The notes: generated by a model from the letters alone, not told the origin. A stretch of DNA of 64,000 bases from Manihot esculenta (GCF_001659605.2 NC_035170.2:26082020-26146019), one strand, 5' to 3'; positions 47,880 through 58,943 are shown, counted from the first letter of the stretch. Made by a program: numbers and translations.

Positions 47880-48240
47880 GAAGTGAAAAATTCATTAATT
47901 GATATTTTAATTTTAAAAAATATATTAAAATATTTTTGACATTTTAAAAAGTCTAATAATTAATTTCTATATTAATTTTATCCATTAAATGTTATAAAAA
48001 AGTCTAAAATGCCATGATATGCAAATATTAATTAATAAATTTTTTAAAAATCTGAGGGACTAATTAATAAATTTTTAAAAATTGTAGAAACTAAATAATA
48101 AATAATATAACGATAAAATTAACGAAAAAAATTAGCTAGTAGACTTTTTAAAATGTTAAAAATATTTTAATGCATCAAAATTAAAAAATTAATTAACAAA
48201 TTTTTTCAATATCATAGGAATTAAATAGTAATTTTTATAT
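47880..48240. repeat. Long-TIR MITE, best-preserved copy
   Basis: The left arm includes ATTAAAATATTTTTGACATT and AAAAAGTCTAATAATTAATT; the right arm includes the inverse, TAGACTTTTTAAAATGTTAA and AATATTTTAATGC. Arms are about 90 bp, too long for typical Stowaway or Tourist elements and more like Mutator-type MITEs. The flanking duplication is not resolved. Confidence 0.7.
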
Positions 48241-48374
48241 TGATATTATTATTAAGCCTTTTAAAGTCTAGCCAGGCAAAAAAATATTAAATAATTAAAT
48301 TTGTTTTATCTTTCTCTGTAAAATTAAAAATAAAATTAAATTTATTTTCATGAATTATTTTTCTTATCCTCATA

Positions 48375-48620
48375 ATTTTTTGTTAGAGCTTGGCAATTAT
48401 TTCAACTTATCTTGAAAAAGATTAATATGAAATACAATATTTTTTTTTATTTATTTTGGAAATTCACTATTATGTATGTGATGAAATACTAATGAAGGGG
48501 AATTGAATTTTATTAGGATAACATAACTGTCTTCTCGCAAATCAGTGGCTAATATAAAGCGGATAATAATCAAATTGATGTGCATGAACATCGTGGAAGT
48601 TAGTGGGAAGACCTAGCCTG
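48375..48620. pseudogene. Ghost of a B-gene upstream block, cut by a solo LTR
   Basis: It matches 41070-41320, the spacer upstream of B copy 2, and pairs with A copy 2 on its left. The expected B leader is not here; the solo LTR at 48813 and about 2 kb of AT-rich DNA follow, and an orphan B leader appears at 54375. Whether these belong together is inference. Confidence 0.55.
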
Positions 48621-48812
48621 GACCAAAAGTCTTGATGCCACGAAACCAAATTTACGCCACAATAATTGATGCATATATAAATTTTTTAATTTACTAATAT
48701 ACATACATTACACGAATAGTAAAAATATTTTTATTAAATTTATTAATATAAATTTAAATATTAATATATAGCTTGTTGTATATTGCACTCACATATTTAA
48801 TCTGGTGGTAAG

Positions 48813-51491
48813 TATAAGAGCCCGGAAACCGGACCGCTACCGGCGCTAGGATTCAAGTCGGCTTAAGGCCGCCGGAACCCGTAGTAAGTCTGCTGTAAAC
48901 TCTGTGTACCTGTTCAATCCCATACATGATCATATATTTCTATAAAAATTTGAACTTTTTCATTATCCAAGTTCGACCTATGCATGCACTTAGGGGTGAG
49001 CATTCGGTCGGTTCGATTTAAAACCGAACCGAACCGAATAAACAGAAAACCGAAATTTTAGTGTTTATGAAAACCGAACCGAACCGATTTTGGTCAGAAA
49101 TCGAACCGAACCGAACCGGTTTGATTAGGTTCGATTCGATTCGGTTTGATCGGTTTCGATTTTTAATAATTTTTTTATTTTTTACACTTTATTTTTAGTA
49201 TTTTAAAATTTAATTAATATTAAAATAAATTTAATTAAAATATTTTAATATTAATATAATTTAATTTCTCTATATTATTGAAAAAACATATTATTATTAC
49301 TAATCGGTTCGGTTCGGTTTTTTCAGTTTTTTTCTGATCAAAACCGAACCGAACCGAAATAACCAAAATTTCTGAAAATAAAAACCGAACCGAACCGAAA
49401 TGTATAAAAACCGAATCAAATTTTCAAATCGGTTCGGTTCGATCGATTTTTTCGGTTTGAACCGACTACTGCTCACCCCTACATGCACTAATATAGAACC
49501 ACATACTAGAGTCCTCATCAAATACTCTAGATGGGTCATCAAGCTGGATTTCATCATAAACATTTCATTTCATTTATAAAAATCATGTATATAAAAAGGG
49601 ATTAAACGTATTCTAGGGCCAAGCACAATACTATAACTCCATATACATTATATTACATGACATCATCTCTGTACATTACATAATTTTTCTTTACATCATT
49701 GCTTTACATCATCATGTCCACTACTATACATACTCTTAAACTTTACCCTTTGCTATACTCTGTCTTCTGTCTGAGGCTCTGAAATATGGAGATTAGGGAG
49801 AGGGGTGAGCTACTAGAGCCCAGTGAGCAGAAACATAAAAAAACATTTAAATACATATGCTATTATGGAATGCATCACATCACAAGTAATCACATTCGGA
49901 CGGACGGATCCAAAATTCCCTCGGCTCTGTGCCCGGCCCGAAAAGGAGCTCCTCAAGACTTCTGTTACACATAAACATGAACTCTGTGCCCGGCCCTCAT
50001 GGGGCTCCTCAGGACTTCATTGACTCTATATCCCAAGGGCTAGTGGATAATACTCTGTGTCCGTCCCCATTCACAAGAAATAATGCAATGCGTCATATTC
50101 GTGATTTCTAATGCGATACAACCTAGTATACACATGGCATTGATGATGCATGATTCATGCTAAAACTTTCATTTAATTTAAAATCATAAGTTAGTTCCAC
50201 TCACCTCTAGCAACTGCTGATCACCTCTGAAAAAACTAACTCTGGGGGCCTCCTTGGTTCCTCAGGTCCGCATCTACACATGTCGACTCAAATGAGGTAC
50301 CAAACATACTCTAACATAACCATAAACATCTCCCCAAAACTCCCCTAAAACATCATAAACATGCATGGAAAAACAGGTAAAAGAAGGCTGGACAGGGCAC
50401 TTTCGGCGGCAGGTTCGGCGGCCGAAAGTCCCTCCAGAGCCGAAAGTCATGCATTTTTGGGGGCAAGGTTCGGCGGCCGAAAGACCCTCCAGAGACGAAA
50501 GTCCCAACCTTCGGCGGCCGAAACTCTCTGCCAGAGCCGAAAGTTCAAACTTTCGGGGGCGAGTTTAGGCAGCCTAAACAGCCTCCTCAAGGGGTTCGGC
50601 GGCCGAAACTCCCTTTACCTGAGTTCTCCAAGATGGCAGAACTCGAGTCCAAAACACATACTCAGCCTCCACAACCTTTCCCAACACTCCACACATGCAG
50701 CCAACCTCTCAAAAACATGCATATACCCTTATCTATGCACATAGGGGCTTAAAACAAGCTTAAAACCCCAAAAACATCATCATAGCATAAATGGTACATA
50801 AACCCTCACATGCACAACTCATGCAACTCATGCATGCCTAACCCTTTTTCTTCATAAAACTCACTTAAAACATAAAGGGAGGTGAGGATCCATGCTTACC
50901 TCTTGAAGAACGAGATGATTGATGATCCAAACTCGGAGATGTCAAGGAAAACCGATCCAAACTCTCCAAGCCTCAAAACTTAGCTTCTTTGCTTAAAACC
51001 TTCAAAACCAAGTTAAAACTCTTTAAACCTTTGCAAGAACTTGAAGAAAACACGAGATCAACCAAAGGAGGGTATGAACTCACCTTGGTTCGGAAAGAGG
51101 AATAAACTTTACTCCTCTGCTGACCAAGGGGACTTTTATAGGTGACTTGGTCAACCACTTCCGGCGGCCTAACCTGCACCCGCAACTCTACCACATTCGG
51201 CGGCCGAACATGGCTTTCGGGGGCAGCAAAACTAAGCCACTTTCGACGGCCGAACTTCACTTTCGGCGGCCGAACTTCACTTTCGGCGGCCGAACTTCTC
51301 TTTTCCCTCCTTGATCTTTTCCTTTCAAAACTCATTTTTCCTTAATCAAAACATAAAAATATGATAAAACATTTTGAAAAACCTCTGTTTTACCCTTCAG
51401 GAAGGCTCCGACATCCGTGACATTCCGGATTCTAACGGAAATACCGCCGGAAAGTAGGAATTCCGATGCCAGAGTCTAGCCGGGTATTACA
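48813..51491 (-). mobile_element. Solo LTR of the gypsy family, reverse orientation, carrying a MITE
   Basis: It starts TATAAGAGCCCGGAAACC (first bases decayed from TGTAACGACCCGG) and ends GGGTATTACA. It is flanked by GTAAG at 48808-48812 and 51492-51496. Net of the MITE and its duplication it is about 2180 bp, matching the copies at 138-2279 and 11075-13270. TTCGGCGGCCGAA-type palindromes lie at 50395-50610 and 51175-51300, the latter with near-identical tandem units (CACTTTCGGCGGCCGAACTT). Confidence 0.92.
48991..49481. mobile_element. hAT-type MITE (491 bp) inside the solo LTR
   Basis: Terminal inverted repeats TAGGGGTGAGCA / TGCTCACCCCTA are flanked by an 8-bp duplication CATGCACT (48983-48990 and 49482-49489), which is the hAT signature. 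The interior is a quasi-palindrome of CGGTTCGGTT and AACCGAACCG words around an AT-rich centre. It has no coding capacity. Its LTR host shows the empty-site sequence in the sister LTR at about 11243-11252 (GCATGCACTA). Confidence 0.93.
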
Positions 51492-51496
51492 GTAAG

Positions 51497-53575
51497 TGCA
51501 TTTGATTAAATTCGAGAGATTTCAAATTTTATTTCTCTAATTTTCTATTACCATTTTAAAAAAAACTTGTTATATATTATTGTTATAAAAATAATAATAA
51601 ATATTTTATAATAACATTGTTTATAATTTTTATTGTTGTTATATTTATATATATATTATTTATAATAATTATTTGTAATTATTTGATATGATTTATTTTG
51701 TAAAAAAATAAATAAATTACTATAAAATTATGTAAAATTTCTAATTATTTTTAAAATGAAAATTTTTAAAATTTTTAATTAAAAATAATTAAATTATTTT
51801 ATTTCAAATAAAATAATTATTAAAAAAATTAATTAATTGAATTAAATTTTTGTGAGATTTTTAATTTCAAATGAAGAGTTATATATAATTTAATTTGCTT
51901 TTTTTTTAAATTATGTAAGAATTAGATGGATGTTAATTTTTCTTTATCATTATGAAGTTATTTAATGGTTATAATATTATTGCATTTATTTTGAAGATTT
52001 TATTATAATTTTTTAATCGATAAAAATATTTTATAGTTTGATGTTTTGTGTTATTTTTATTTACTACATATTTATATAATTATTCTATATGTATACAGAT
52101 AAGCATGCTAATATGTTATATAAATATTTTATTCATATATTATAATTAAAAAATTTTCCTATGTGGAATAAGAAGTATGTATAATTTAATTAAGGAGTTA
52201 ATTAATGACAAAAGAAAACCCTTTTTTATCATATATGACCAATTAAATTTAATATTTTTATATTTATTTTTATATTTTTTCATTAATTTTTAATAAAATT
52301 ATTATATCATCCAACACGTTATTGTTATATCATTCTGTGACGTCAGATTACGGGCTTTTAAATTTGATAAATTTTTAAAAATCAGCAATTATAAATTTTT
52401 TTAAACATTAAGATTTTTTATCATTTCTTTTAAAATTAGAATTGATAATATTAAAAAATAATTTTTAAAATTATTATAAAATTTTAAATTTTATTAATAA
52501 TTTAGTATATTAATTTTATTATGATTTAATTCTGAATTAACTCACCTTTTAAATTATTTTTTTAAAAGTCACTCTAATTATTATTGTAGCTTAAAAAATA
52601 TATAATTAATAATATTGTTGAAAATAAAAAAAATACTATTTTAAAAAATGTATTAAAAAATAGTTATAATTATTTATTATTTTATATTCTTAAAAATAAA
52701 TTATGTGAAATATAATTTTATATTTTTTATTATGAAATATAATTAATATATATTGTTGATGGGACATTTTTTTTAAATTACAATAATAATTAGTATAAAT
52801 TTTTTAAAAAAATTAGAATATGGGTTAATTTTGGATAAAATTAAAATAAATTGATATAGCAAATCATTAATAAAATTAATAACTTTATAGTAGTAATAAA
52901 TTTTTTTAATATTATAAATTTTAATTTCAAGAAAAATAATTTAAATTTTTTTAAAAAAATTTATAATTACACCTGAAAAAGCTTTAAAAACTTATAAATA
53001 TTATAATAATTATAATAAATTTAATTATAACGCTTTATTAATTATGTATATTAATAAATTGAAATTTTAAATCATGAAATATAAATTAAAGTATGACAAT
53101 CTATTAGAAAATAAGAAAAACCACGAGGGACTTATCTTTTTCTTCCTTTTTATAGATGCCTCCTCCAATTTCAAGTAGTAATTTAATAAGTCCTTCTAGA
53201 ACCTTGTTGTCTAATCTTTTTAACTAAAGTTATTTGAAAATTTAATTTGTAAACATGAGGCAATTTATCTCTAAAAATATTAATAGAGTTAAATTTATTT
53301 AATTTTTAAAATAAATTTAGGGAAAAATTATTATTTTACCTTATTAAAATTAGCTATTTAATTTATTATTTCTTAAAATAGTTTTAGAGACAATAATTTA
53401 GTTTTTAAGAATATATAGTGAGACAAATTTTGTCTCTGTAAATTATTATTTTAATCTAATTCATCATGGATTTAAGATTACATTTAATTTTTATACAAAA
53501 AAAAATTCTTTTTTTTTATTTTGAGTCTATGACAGATTAAATTAAAATTTTTTTTTCATATACTAATACTACGTC
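51497..53575. other. AT-rich intergenic DNA
   Basis: Very low GC; no supported gene, RNA or terminal repeat. Confidence 0.55.
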
Positions 53576-53591
53576 GTTTCAATTAATTAAT

Positions 53592-53760
53592 GCGGAGTTG
53601 GCATCATTTTCTAATTTTGTCAAGCCAGCTTACCGAAATATTACTTCAAAGAAAAAAATGAGTGGATAAATGCGGAGTTGGCATCATTTTCTAATTTTGT
53701 CAAGTCATCTTGCCCCAATATTACTTCAAAGAAAAAATGAGTGGATAGTTGAGATCAGTA
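53592..53760. repeat. Tandem duplication of an array-unit spacer segment
   Basis: The roughly 78-bp unit TGCGGAGTTGGCATCATTTT...TTACTTCAAAGAAAAA...GAGTGGATA occurs twice in a row. Single relatives lie at about 56150-56230 and 59500-59540. Confidence 0.8.
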
Positions 53761-54039
53761 ACATTCTTATGACATGCAGCTTTGATGTAATCTCCTAATT
53801 AATTTATAAATAATGTTAAAAATATATATTTTTTAATTTTTTAGGCTAAATAATAAAAAAATAAAAATTAAAAAAAATAAAATTTAATATCTCTATCAAA
53901 TTTATTCTAATGGAGTCACTATTAAATTACAAATTAATATATTTTAATAACGTAAAATTCGTGACGCGGGTCTTTTAACTTTAATAATGTTACATATACA
54001 CACACAAATATCTCATTGATCAAGAAATTATCCTGTGCT

Positions 54040-54365
54040 TTTTTGGAAAATTATACGGCATAAATAATGTGGTACTTATAATTAATAAAATTAATATATT
54101 TATTATTTTATTATTAAAATTAAAATATTTTAATTAAATTTTAATTAAATTTTAAAATATTAAAAATAAAAATAAGAAGTAAAAAATAAACAATTTTATT
54201 AAAATTTCAAATTGATCAAACTAAACTGAATCGAATCGAGTTGAATCAAATCGATTCAATTCGATTTCTGACTAATATCGATTTAGTTTAATTTTTATAA
54301 ATACCAAAATTTTAATTTATAATTTATTTAATTTAATTCGATTTTAAATTGAACCGACTAAATAT
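54040..54365 (-). repeat. Old decayed copy of the hAT-type MITE, reverse orientation
   Basis: GAATCGAATCGAGTTGAATC, CAATTCGATTTCTGACTAAT and TTGAACCGACTAAATA follow the younger copy's order in reverse, with CG pairs largely lost. Confidence 0.5.
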
Positions 54366-54371
54366 TTATCT

Positions 54372-54520
54372 AACAACTTCCATCTCAATTAAGTTGCTCT
54401 AATGGAAAGGTAATTAATTCTTAACACTAAATTGTCAAGTTTTTTTTTCTTGCACGTGTGTATTTGTTAATTTTTTTTTCAAAGTTTTAATTTAATTTTG
54501 ATGATCATTATTTTTTTTTA
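54372..54520 (+). pseudogene. Ghost of a family B gene: leader exon and intron start only
   Basis: AACTTCCATCTCAATTAAGT and GCTCTAATGGAAAG end at donor GTAATTAATTC (54410), then TTAACACTAAATTGTCA and CTTGCACGTGTG, as in the UTR introns of B copies 1 and 2. The sequence then jumps to TTTTGATGATCATTATTTT, which in B copy 2 lies 3' of the gene (42625). The whole coding sequence is deleted between intron and 3' flank. Confidence 0.72.
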
Positions 54521-54982
54521 TCTTTTGTCACTATACCATATAATAATTAATCTTGTTATTTTATAGTTTGATTATAATTTTTTGAATTATATAAGAATTA
54601 GATAGCTGTTAATTTAATGGTATAAACTATAATTTTAATTTATAATATTATTACATTCATTGTAAAGATTTTATTATAATTTTTTAATCAATAAAAATCT
54701 TTTATAGTTTGATGTTTTGTGTTATTTTTATTTCCTACATATTTTATATAATTATTTTACATGTATATATGTATAAGCATACATGCAAAAATATGTACAT
54801 ATAAATATTTTATTTATATATAATAAATAATATAAAATAATAAGAGAAAATTCTTATCGAAATCAGATTTATATAGATTCCTAGTGTAAAAATGTAAAAT
54901 ATGATTAATTTCACTCAAAGCAGAATATATAAATATATAAATCTGAAGAGGTTTCCTCCTGTGTGTGTCTGAATCTTCCTGA

Positions 54983-55285
54983 TCAGTTACGACCGGGTCC
55001 ACCAGGTCCGCTGTGACTAGGAGGAGCACCACCCGCGGTTAGAATCCTGCGTGGTTGTGGCATCTGATGATAAACATTGTGTACAAAGTTGGCATTTTTA
55101 ATTTGGTGGGAATCATATTTTCCCAACATCACATGCTTTCCTGCATCTTCTTCTTCATAGGCAAAATTTGTAGCAATGATCCTCTGATTGCCAAATTTGT
55201 CTTTCCTTGCTTCTACTTTAAGTTGAATAGCGAATGAGATTGAACCCACGACAATCAACATCATTAGCATCACCAACTTCATCAT
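54983..55285 (-). CDS. Small secreted peptide precursor, family A copy 3 (100 aa)
   Basis: Signal peptide 1-19 (MMKLVMLMMLIVVGSISFA). The pro-region has EARKDKFGNQRI, FAYEEEDAGKH, KYDSHQIKNANF and HNVYHQMPQP. RRIL is at 79-82, and the 18-residue tail is TAGGAPPSHSGPGGPGRN. The tail is the one in the array closest to a PIP-like SGP..GxG pattern. There is no 5' UTR intron: the leader runs straight from CAAGCTCTTCTGATTG to the ATG, as if the intron had been deleted. A TATA element (CTTATAAAAA on the minus strand) lies near 55378-55387. Confidence 0.85.
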   Translation of the reverse strand: MMKLVMLMMLIVVGSISFAIQLKVEARKDKFGNQRIIATNFAYEEEDAGKHVMLGKYDSHQIKNANFVHNVYHQMPQPRRILTAGGAPPSHSGPGGPGRN

Positions 55286-55304
55286 CTAACAAAAGCAAAG
55301 CAAA

Positions 55305-55600
55305 CAATCAGAAGAGCTTGCCTAATTAGTATCAAGCAAGTAACTCTTTGTGGTGCTGTTGAGTAGTATTAAGTCTGGTTTTTATAAGGGGTTTAATATT
55401 GCTCATCACTTCTTGAATTTTCGAGGAAGGTGGCATGCCATCAAAATTCAATGCAATCAATAAAAAATTCAATAGCTAGTAGATTTATGATTCTATAGTC
55501 CAAGTCTACCAAAACTACCCATTAATTATTTTTTAGAAGTTTTCATTTGTAATTCAAAATTTTGACTATTAATCAAACCCACATTCAATAGCTAGTAGAT
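55305..55600 (-). promoter_or_regulatory. Promoter region of family A copy 3
   Basis: It contains the conserved family A block: CTTGCCTAATTAGTATCAAG, GGTGCTGTTGAGTAGTATTA, the TATA element and TTCGAGGAAGGTGGCATGCC. The distal part (CCAAGTCTACCAAAACTACC, 55501) is shared with copy 4 and the ghosts. Confidence 0.65.
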
Positions 55601-55739
55601 TTATGGACTTTTCTTGTATTCTAGCATTGAATTTTTTTTATTACCGCCGGACTTTCTATATTTAGGGTGAAGTCGTACTCTAATGAAAAATACAAATTCA
55701 AAATTCATTAAGTCATTCTTAAGCAGATTGATCCAATAT

Positions 55740-56060
55740 CGCAAACTCTAATTTGGAGGCGTAGGGATAGGCCGGATTAGGTATGAGCGCAGGTCCAACA
55801 GAAGATAATCTAACCCGGTGATATGACATGAGGAAGAATAGCCGGTGCAGTCACTTCGCAGCCCTATTAGCATACACGTCGAAAGTATTAAATGACCGCC
55901 TGATATGAATGGGTGTTCTGACTCGTACGTACGTACGATTTGAGATATAGAGACAGGTGATGCTGTAGTAGAAAAACAATTATACGGTACCGGCAGATAA
56001 AACAAAAAGGTATAAAAGGAAAAGTTGATGATATTTCCCAACGAAGTTTGCACACATTAT
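55740..56060. repeat. Decayed Tat-type LTR fragment
   Basis: A GC-richer island with GGCCGGATTAGGTATGAGCG, CTGACTCGTACGTACGTACG and GGTATAAAAGGAAAAG resembles the layout of the LTR relic at 57586-57992 and, loosely, the Tat LTR at 60560. No target duplication is identified. Confidence 0.4.
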
Positions 56061-56144
56061 AAAATTCTAAAATTTTATTTTTTAAATGTTAGAATATCAC
56101 TTTTATTAATGAAATTTATTTTTGATAAAAAAAAAAAAAACTAA

Positions 56145-56330
56145 TTAATGCAGAGTTTACAATTTTCTGATTCTGCCCAGTCGTCTTTCCCAAATATTAC
56201 TCCAAAGAAAAATGAGTAAAGACTTAAAAAGGGTATAGTTGAGATTAGCCACATCCGTATGACATGCCAACTTGATATATTTAATCTCCTAATTAATTAA
56301 TTTAGAAATAATGCTAAAAATTCAATCTCG
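56145..56330. repeat. Array-unit spacer segment, copy between A3 and A4
   Basis: ATTACTCCAAAGAAAAATGA, GTTGAGATTAGCCACATCCG and GACATGCCAACTTGATATAT match 46425-46505, 53690-53800 and 59510-59595. In the last case it lies upstream of B copy 3, so this marks where a B partner of A copy 3 would have been. None remains. Confidence 0.65.
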
Positions 56331-56613
56331 TGCTCTTAGAAATGGAATTCCTGGTCAACCTCTACCTTTCACTCAAGGTTAATTTCCACTAAACTAATTA
56401 AATGTCTGATTTAATTGGTGGGCTATATATAGTTGAAAATAATTTTGTTATATAATTTTTATTCTAATTAAAAAAATAATAATAATTTTTATTATAAATT
56501 TAAGAGATAAGTCTCACAATTAATAGGTAAAAAGAAAACTTGAAATTGAGATTTTTCCACCCTTTACTCTTTATTGGATCAAATATATTTAATTTTTTAA
56601 TAAAATTAATTGG

Positions 56614-56615
<2 letters not shown>

Positions 56616-56667
<52 letters not shown>
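56616..56667. repeat. (TA)n microsatellite
   Basis: About 25 uninterrupted TA units follow GGTATG. Confidence 0.95.
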
Positions 56668-56671
<4 letters not shown>

Positions 56672-56869
56672 AAAGGGATTTTTAGTAATTTATTTATTTA
56701 AAAAATATATATATATTTATTGCAGAAGAAAATTAAGACGCCCTGAATTTAAAGTATGAATATTATTAATTTAATAGTGATTCTATTATTTGTTTAAAAT
56801 TTTTTCTAAGAATTTATTTATTCAGTTGATTAAAATTTTTGTATTTGTAATGAAATTTATTTTAAAATA

Positions 56870-57060
56870 ACCCAATAGAGTTAGTTCAATTGGTAAGGAC
56901 AAGAGCTCTTCCTTTTTTATCAACAAGATTTGATTCTATTGTACAGTACTTCAAAATTATTTATTCTAAATGCATCAGATACAACGAGAGATTCGTCTCT
57001 TAAAATGGCCTAAGGAGGGAGTGTGCAAAAATTAACTTGAGAATTCTCATCCTAGATTAA
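56870..57060 (+). mobile_element. tRNA-derived SINE-like relic
   Basis: GAGTTAGTTCAATTGGTAAG resembles a tRNA D-arm/box A, and GATTTGATTCTATTG about 30 bases later is a decayed box B (GGTTCGATTCC type). Downstream body text (GAGAGATTCGTCTCTTAAAA, GGAGGGAGTGTGC) is not from a tRNA. The anticodon stem does not fold into a functional tRNA as far as I can see. Confidence 0.45.
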
Positions 57061-57585
57061 AAAAAATATATATTTTTTCATAATAATACTAAAATAATAA
57101 TTTAATAATTATTTAAAATAATTAAAAAAATTTCAATTTTTTACTATATATATAATAATATATATATTTTAGCTTACTGAATCACTGTATTGATATGATA
57201 TGTTATATAAAATTAAAGAAAATATTATTTAAAATACGATAAGCAAAAATTTTGCAAAATGAAATTCCCTCTGCATACTAACTAGTCAACCTTTATTATA
57301 ATTTAGGAATTGGTGGCAAGACTTGGACCAAAATGTCTTCATGGCATAAAGGATCTAATTTAGGAAAAATTTGTATATTACTCCTTTTCCCCTTTCTTAG
57401 CGGAAGTTCAAGTGAATCCTTAATTACCAAAATATGCAATCCAATCTCTTCTACAAATTTTTCATATTATTATTATTATTATTATCAAAAGGGACTAAAG
57501 AAAGTATTATCAAATTCCATAATATGTGAAATAAGAAAGTATTCATAATTTAATTAAAACATAACTAATTAAACATTCTTAGCAA

Positions 57586-57992
57586 AATGATGACACTCTT
57601 GATAATCATCGTACTTCTGATATCTGAACTGAGACCAGATCTTGAAAAAGAAAATAAGTTCAAAGCCTAATAGACTCCACCGAGCAGGCCGACTCATTAT
57701 CGCACCATCCATCCTATGATTAAAGTAGATCGAACTGACCTTAGACTCTGATCCATCAGAGGAAAGCCTAGCTCAGTGACATGACGAGAGGTAAGATAGC
57801 AGGCCCAGCTACTTCGCGGTGGTACGTCCGCACGTACGGATTTGAGTGATAGGTGACAGTATAGCAGAATAGTGGTTATGCGTCACTAGAGGATAAAAAA
57901 AATAATAATAATAAAGGAAGAATACATAACTTCTTAGACTAAATTTACACATCTCTATAAACTCTATTTTCTCTGAATCTCAGAATATTAAC
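57586..57992 (+). repeat. Decayed solo LTR, Tat type
   Basis: It starts TGATGACACTCTTG and ends AAACTCTATTTTCTCTGAATC followed by TCAGAATATTA, in line with the start (TGATGACC) and end (AAACCCTATTTTCTGGATTT) of the LTR at 10532-10968. GC-rich words ACGTCCGCACGTACGG lie in the middle. Diverged and AT-padded. Confidence 0.55.
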
Positions 57993-58239
57993 ACGTATCA
58001 TTATATATAGTGATCATTAATTAAACATTAGGTCTTATTATTGTATATAGTGATCAATAATTAAACATTAAGTATTAGTAAGAATCGATGATAGACACTT
58101 ACAGTGAAAGTAAGAAAATATGCAAATTTACTGACTTTATTTCGCGATAAGTGTGTTTAATTGAATTTTGAAAAGTCCTGAATTCAAACAATCTAATTTT
58201 GAGAAGTTTCCTCGTGTGTGTGTGTCTGCATCTTCCTGA

Positions 58240-58521
58240 TCAATAACCAGGTCCACTTGGTGTGGTGCGACTAGGAGGAGCATCACCATTTCTTAGAATC
58301 CTGCGTAGTTGTGGCATCTGATCATCATTGTGTACAAAGTTGGCTTTTTTAATTTGGTGGGGATCATATTTTTCCATCATCATATGCTTTCCTGCATCTT
58401 CTTCTTCTTCATAGGCAAAATTTGCAGTAATGATCTGTTTCCTTGCTTCCCCTTTAAGTTGAATAGCAAATGAGGATGAAGCAGCAACAATCAACACCAT
58501 TAACATCACCAACTTCATCAT
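58240..58521 (-). CDS. Small secreted peptide precursor, family A copy 4 (93 aa)
   Basis: Signal peptide 1-19 (MMKLVMLMVLIVAASSSFA). The pro-region is shortened after EARKQ (the KxGNQR motif is lost) but keeps NFAYEEEEDAGKHMMMEKYD and NFVHNDDQMP. RRIL is at 73-76 and the tail is RNGDAPPSRTTPSGPGY, ending in Tyr. The start has no UTR intron: the text upstream retains TTGTTATTCTCTGATTTG, an altered version of the donor region GGTAATTCTTTGATTTG, so the donor was lost with the intron body. A TATATA element lies near 58609. It forms a divergent pair with B copy 3 (59913), the best-preserved pair in the array. Confidence 0.85.
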   Translation of the reverse strand: MMKLVMLMVLIVAASSSFAIQLKGEARKQIITANFAYEEEEDAGKHMMMEKYDPHQIKKANFVHNDDQMPQLRRILRNGDAPPSRTTPSGPGY

Positions 58522-58943
58522 CTACCAAAATCAAAATCAAATCAAATCAGAGAATAACAAGGTCTTGCCTAACTCTTTGAGGTGCTGTTGAGTTATATCA
58601 AGCCTGGTATATAAGGGGTTCAATATTTCTCATCACTTCTTCCTTTGAAAATTTTCTGAATTTTCGAGGAAGGTGGCATGGCATCAAAATTCAATGCTAT
58701 CAATCAAATATCAATGTTTAATAGATTTATGATTCTATAGTCCAAGTCTATCAAAACTATCCCATTAATACTTTTTGAAAAATGTTAATTTGCAATACAA
58801 AATTTTGACTATTAATTAAACCAACAGAAAATATCTTATGACTCTTAATAAGCCTACAGGGCATAATTATAAAATAAAAAGAAATGATTATTATCCACCC
58901 ACTCATCTATACATTAACTCTGTCTTTTCCTCTCACTCAAGCC

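Noticed and set aside
49300..49563. 87-aa minus-strand ORF with repeated Arg-Phe-Gly text
   Set aside because: It is the CGGTTCGGTT repeat of the MITE read as codons.
54983..55040. Family A tail as a canonical CEP, CLE or IDA peptide
   Set aside because: The invariant residues of those families (for example the PGxSPGxGH end of CEP or the RxxPxGPDPxHN of CLE) are not present.
56870..56945. Candidate functional tRNA gene
   Set aside because: The D-arm is tRNA-like, but no complete cloverleaf or proper T-arm can be drawn; kept only as a SINE-like relic.
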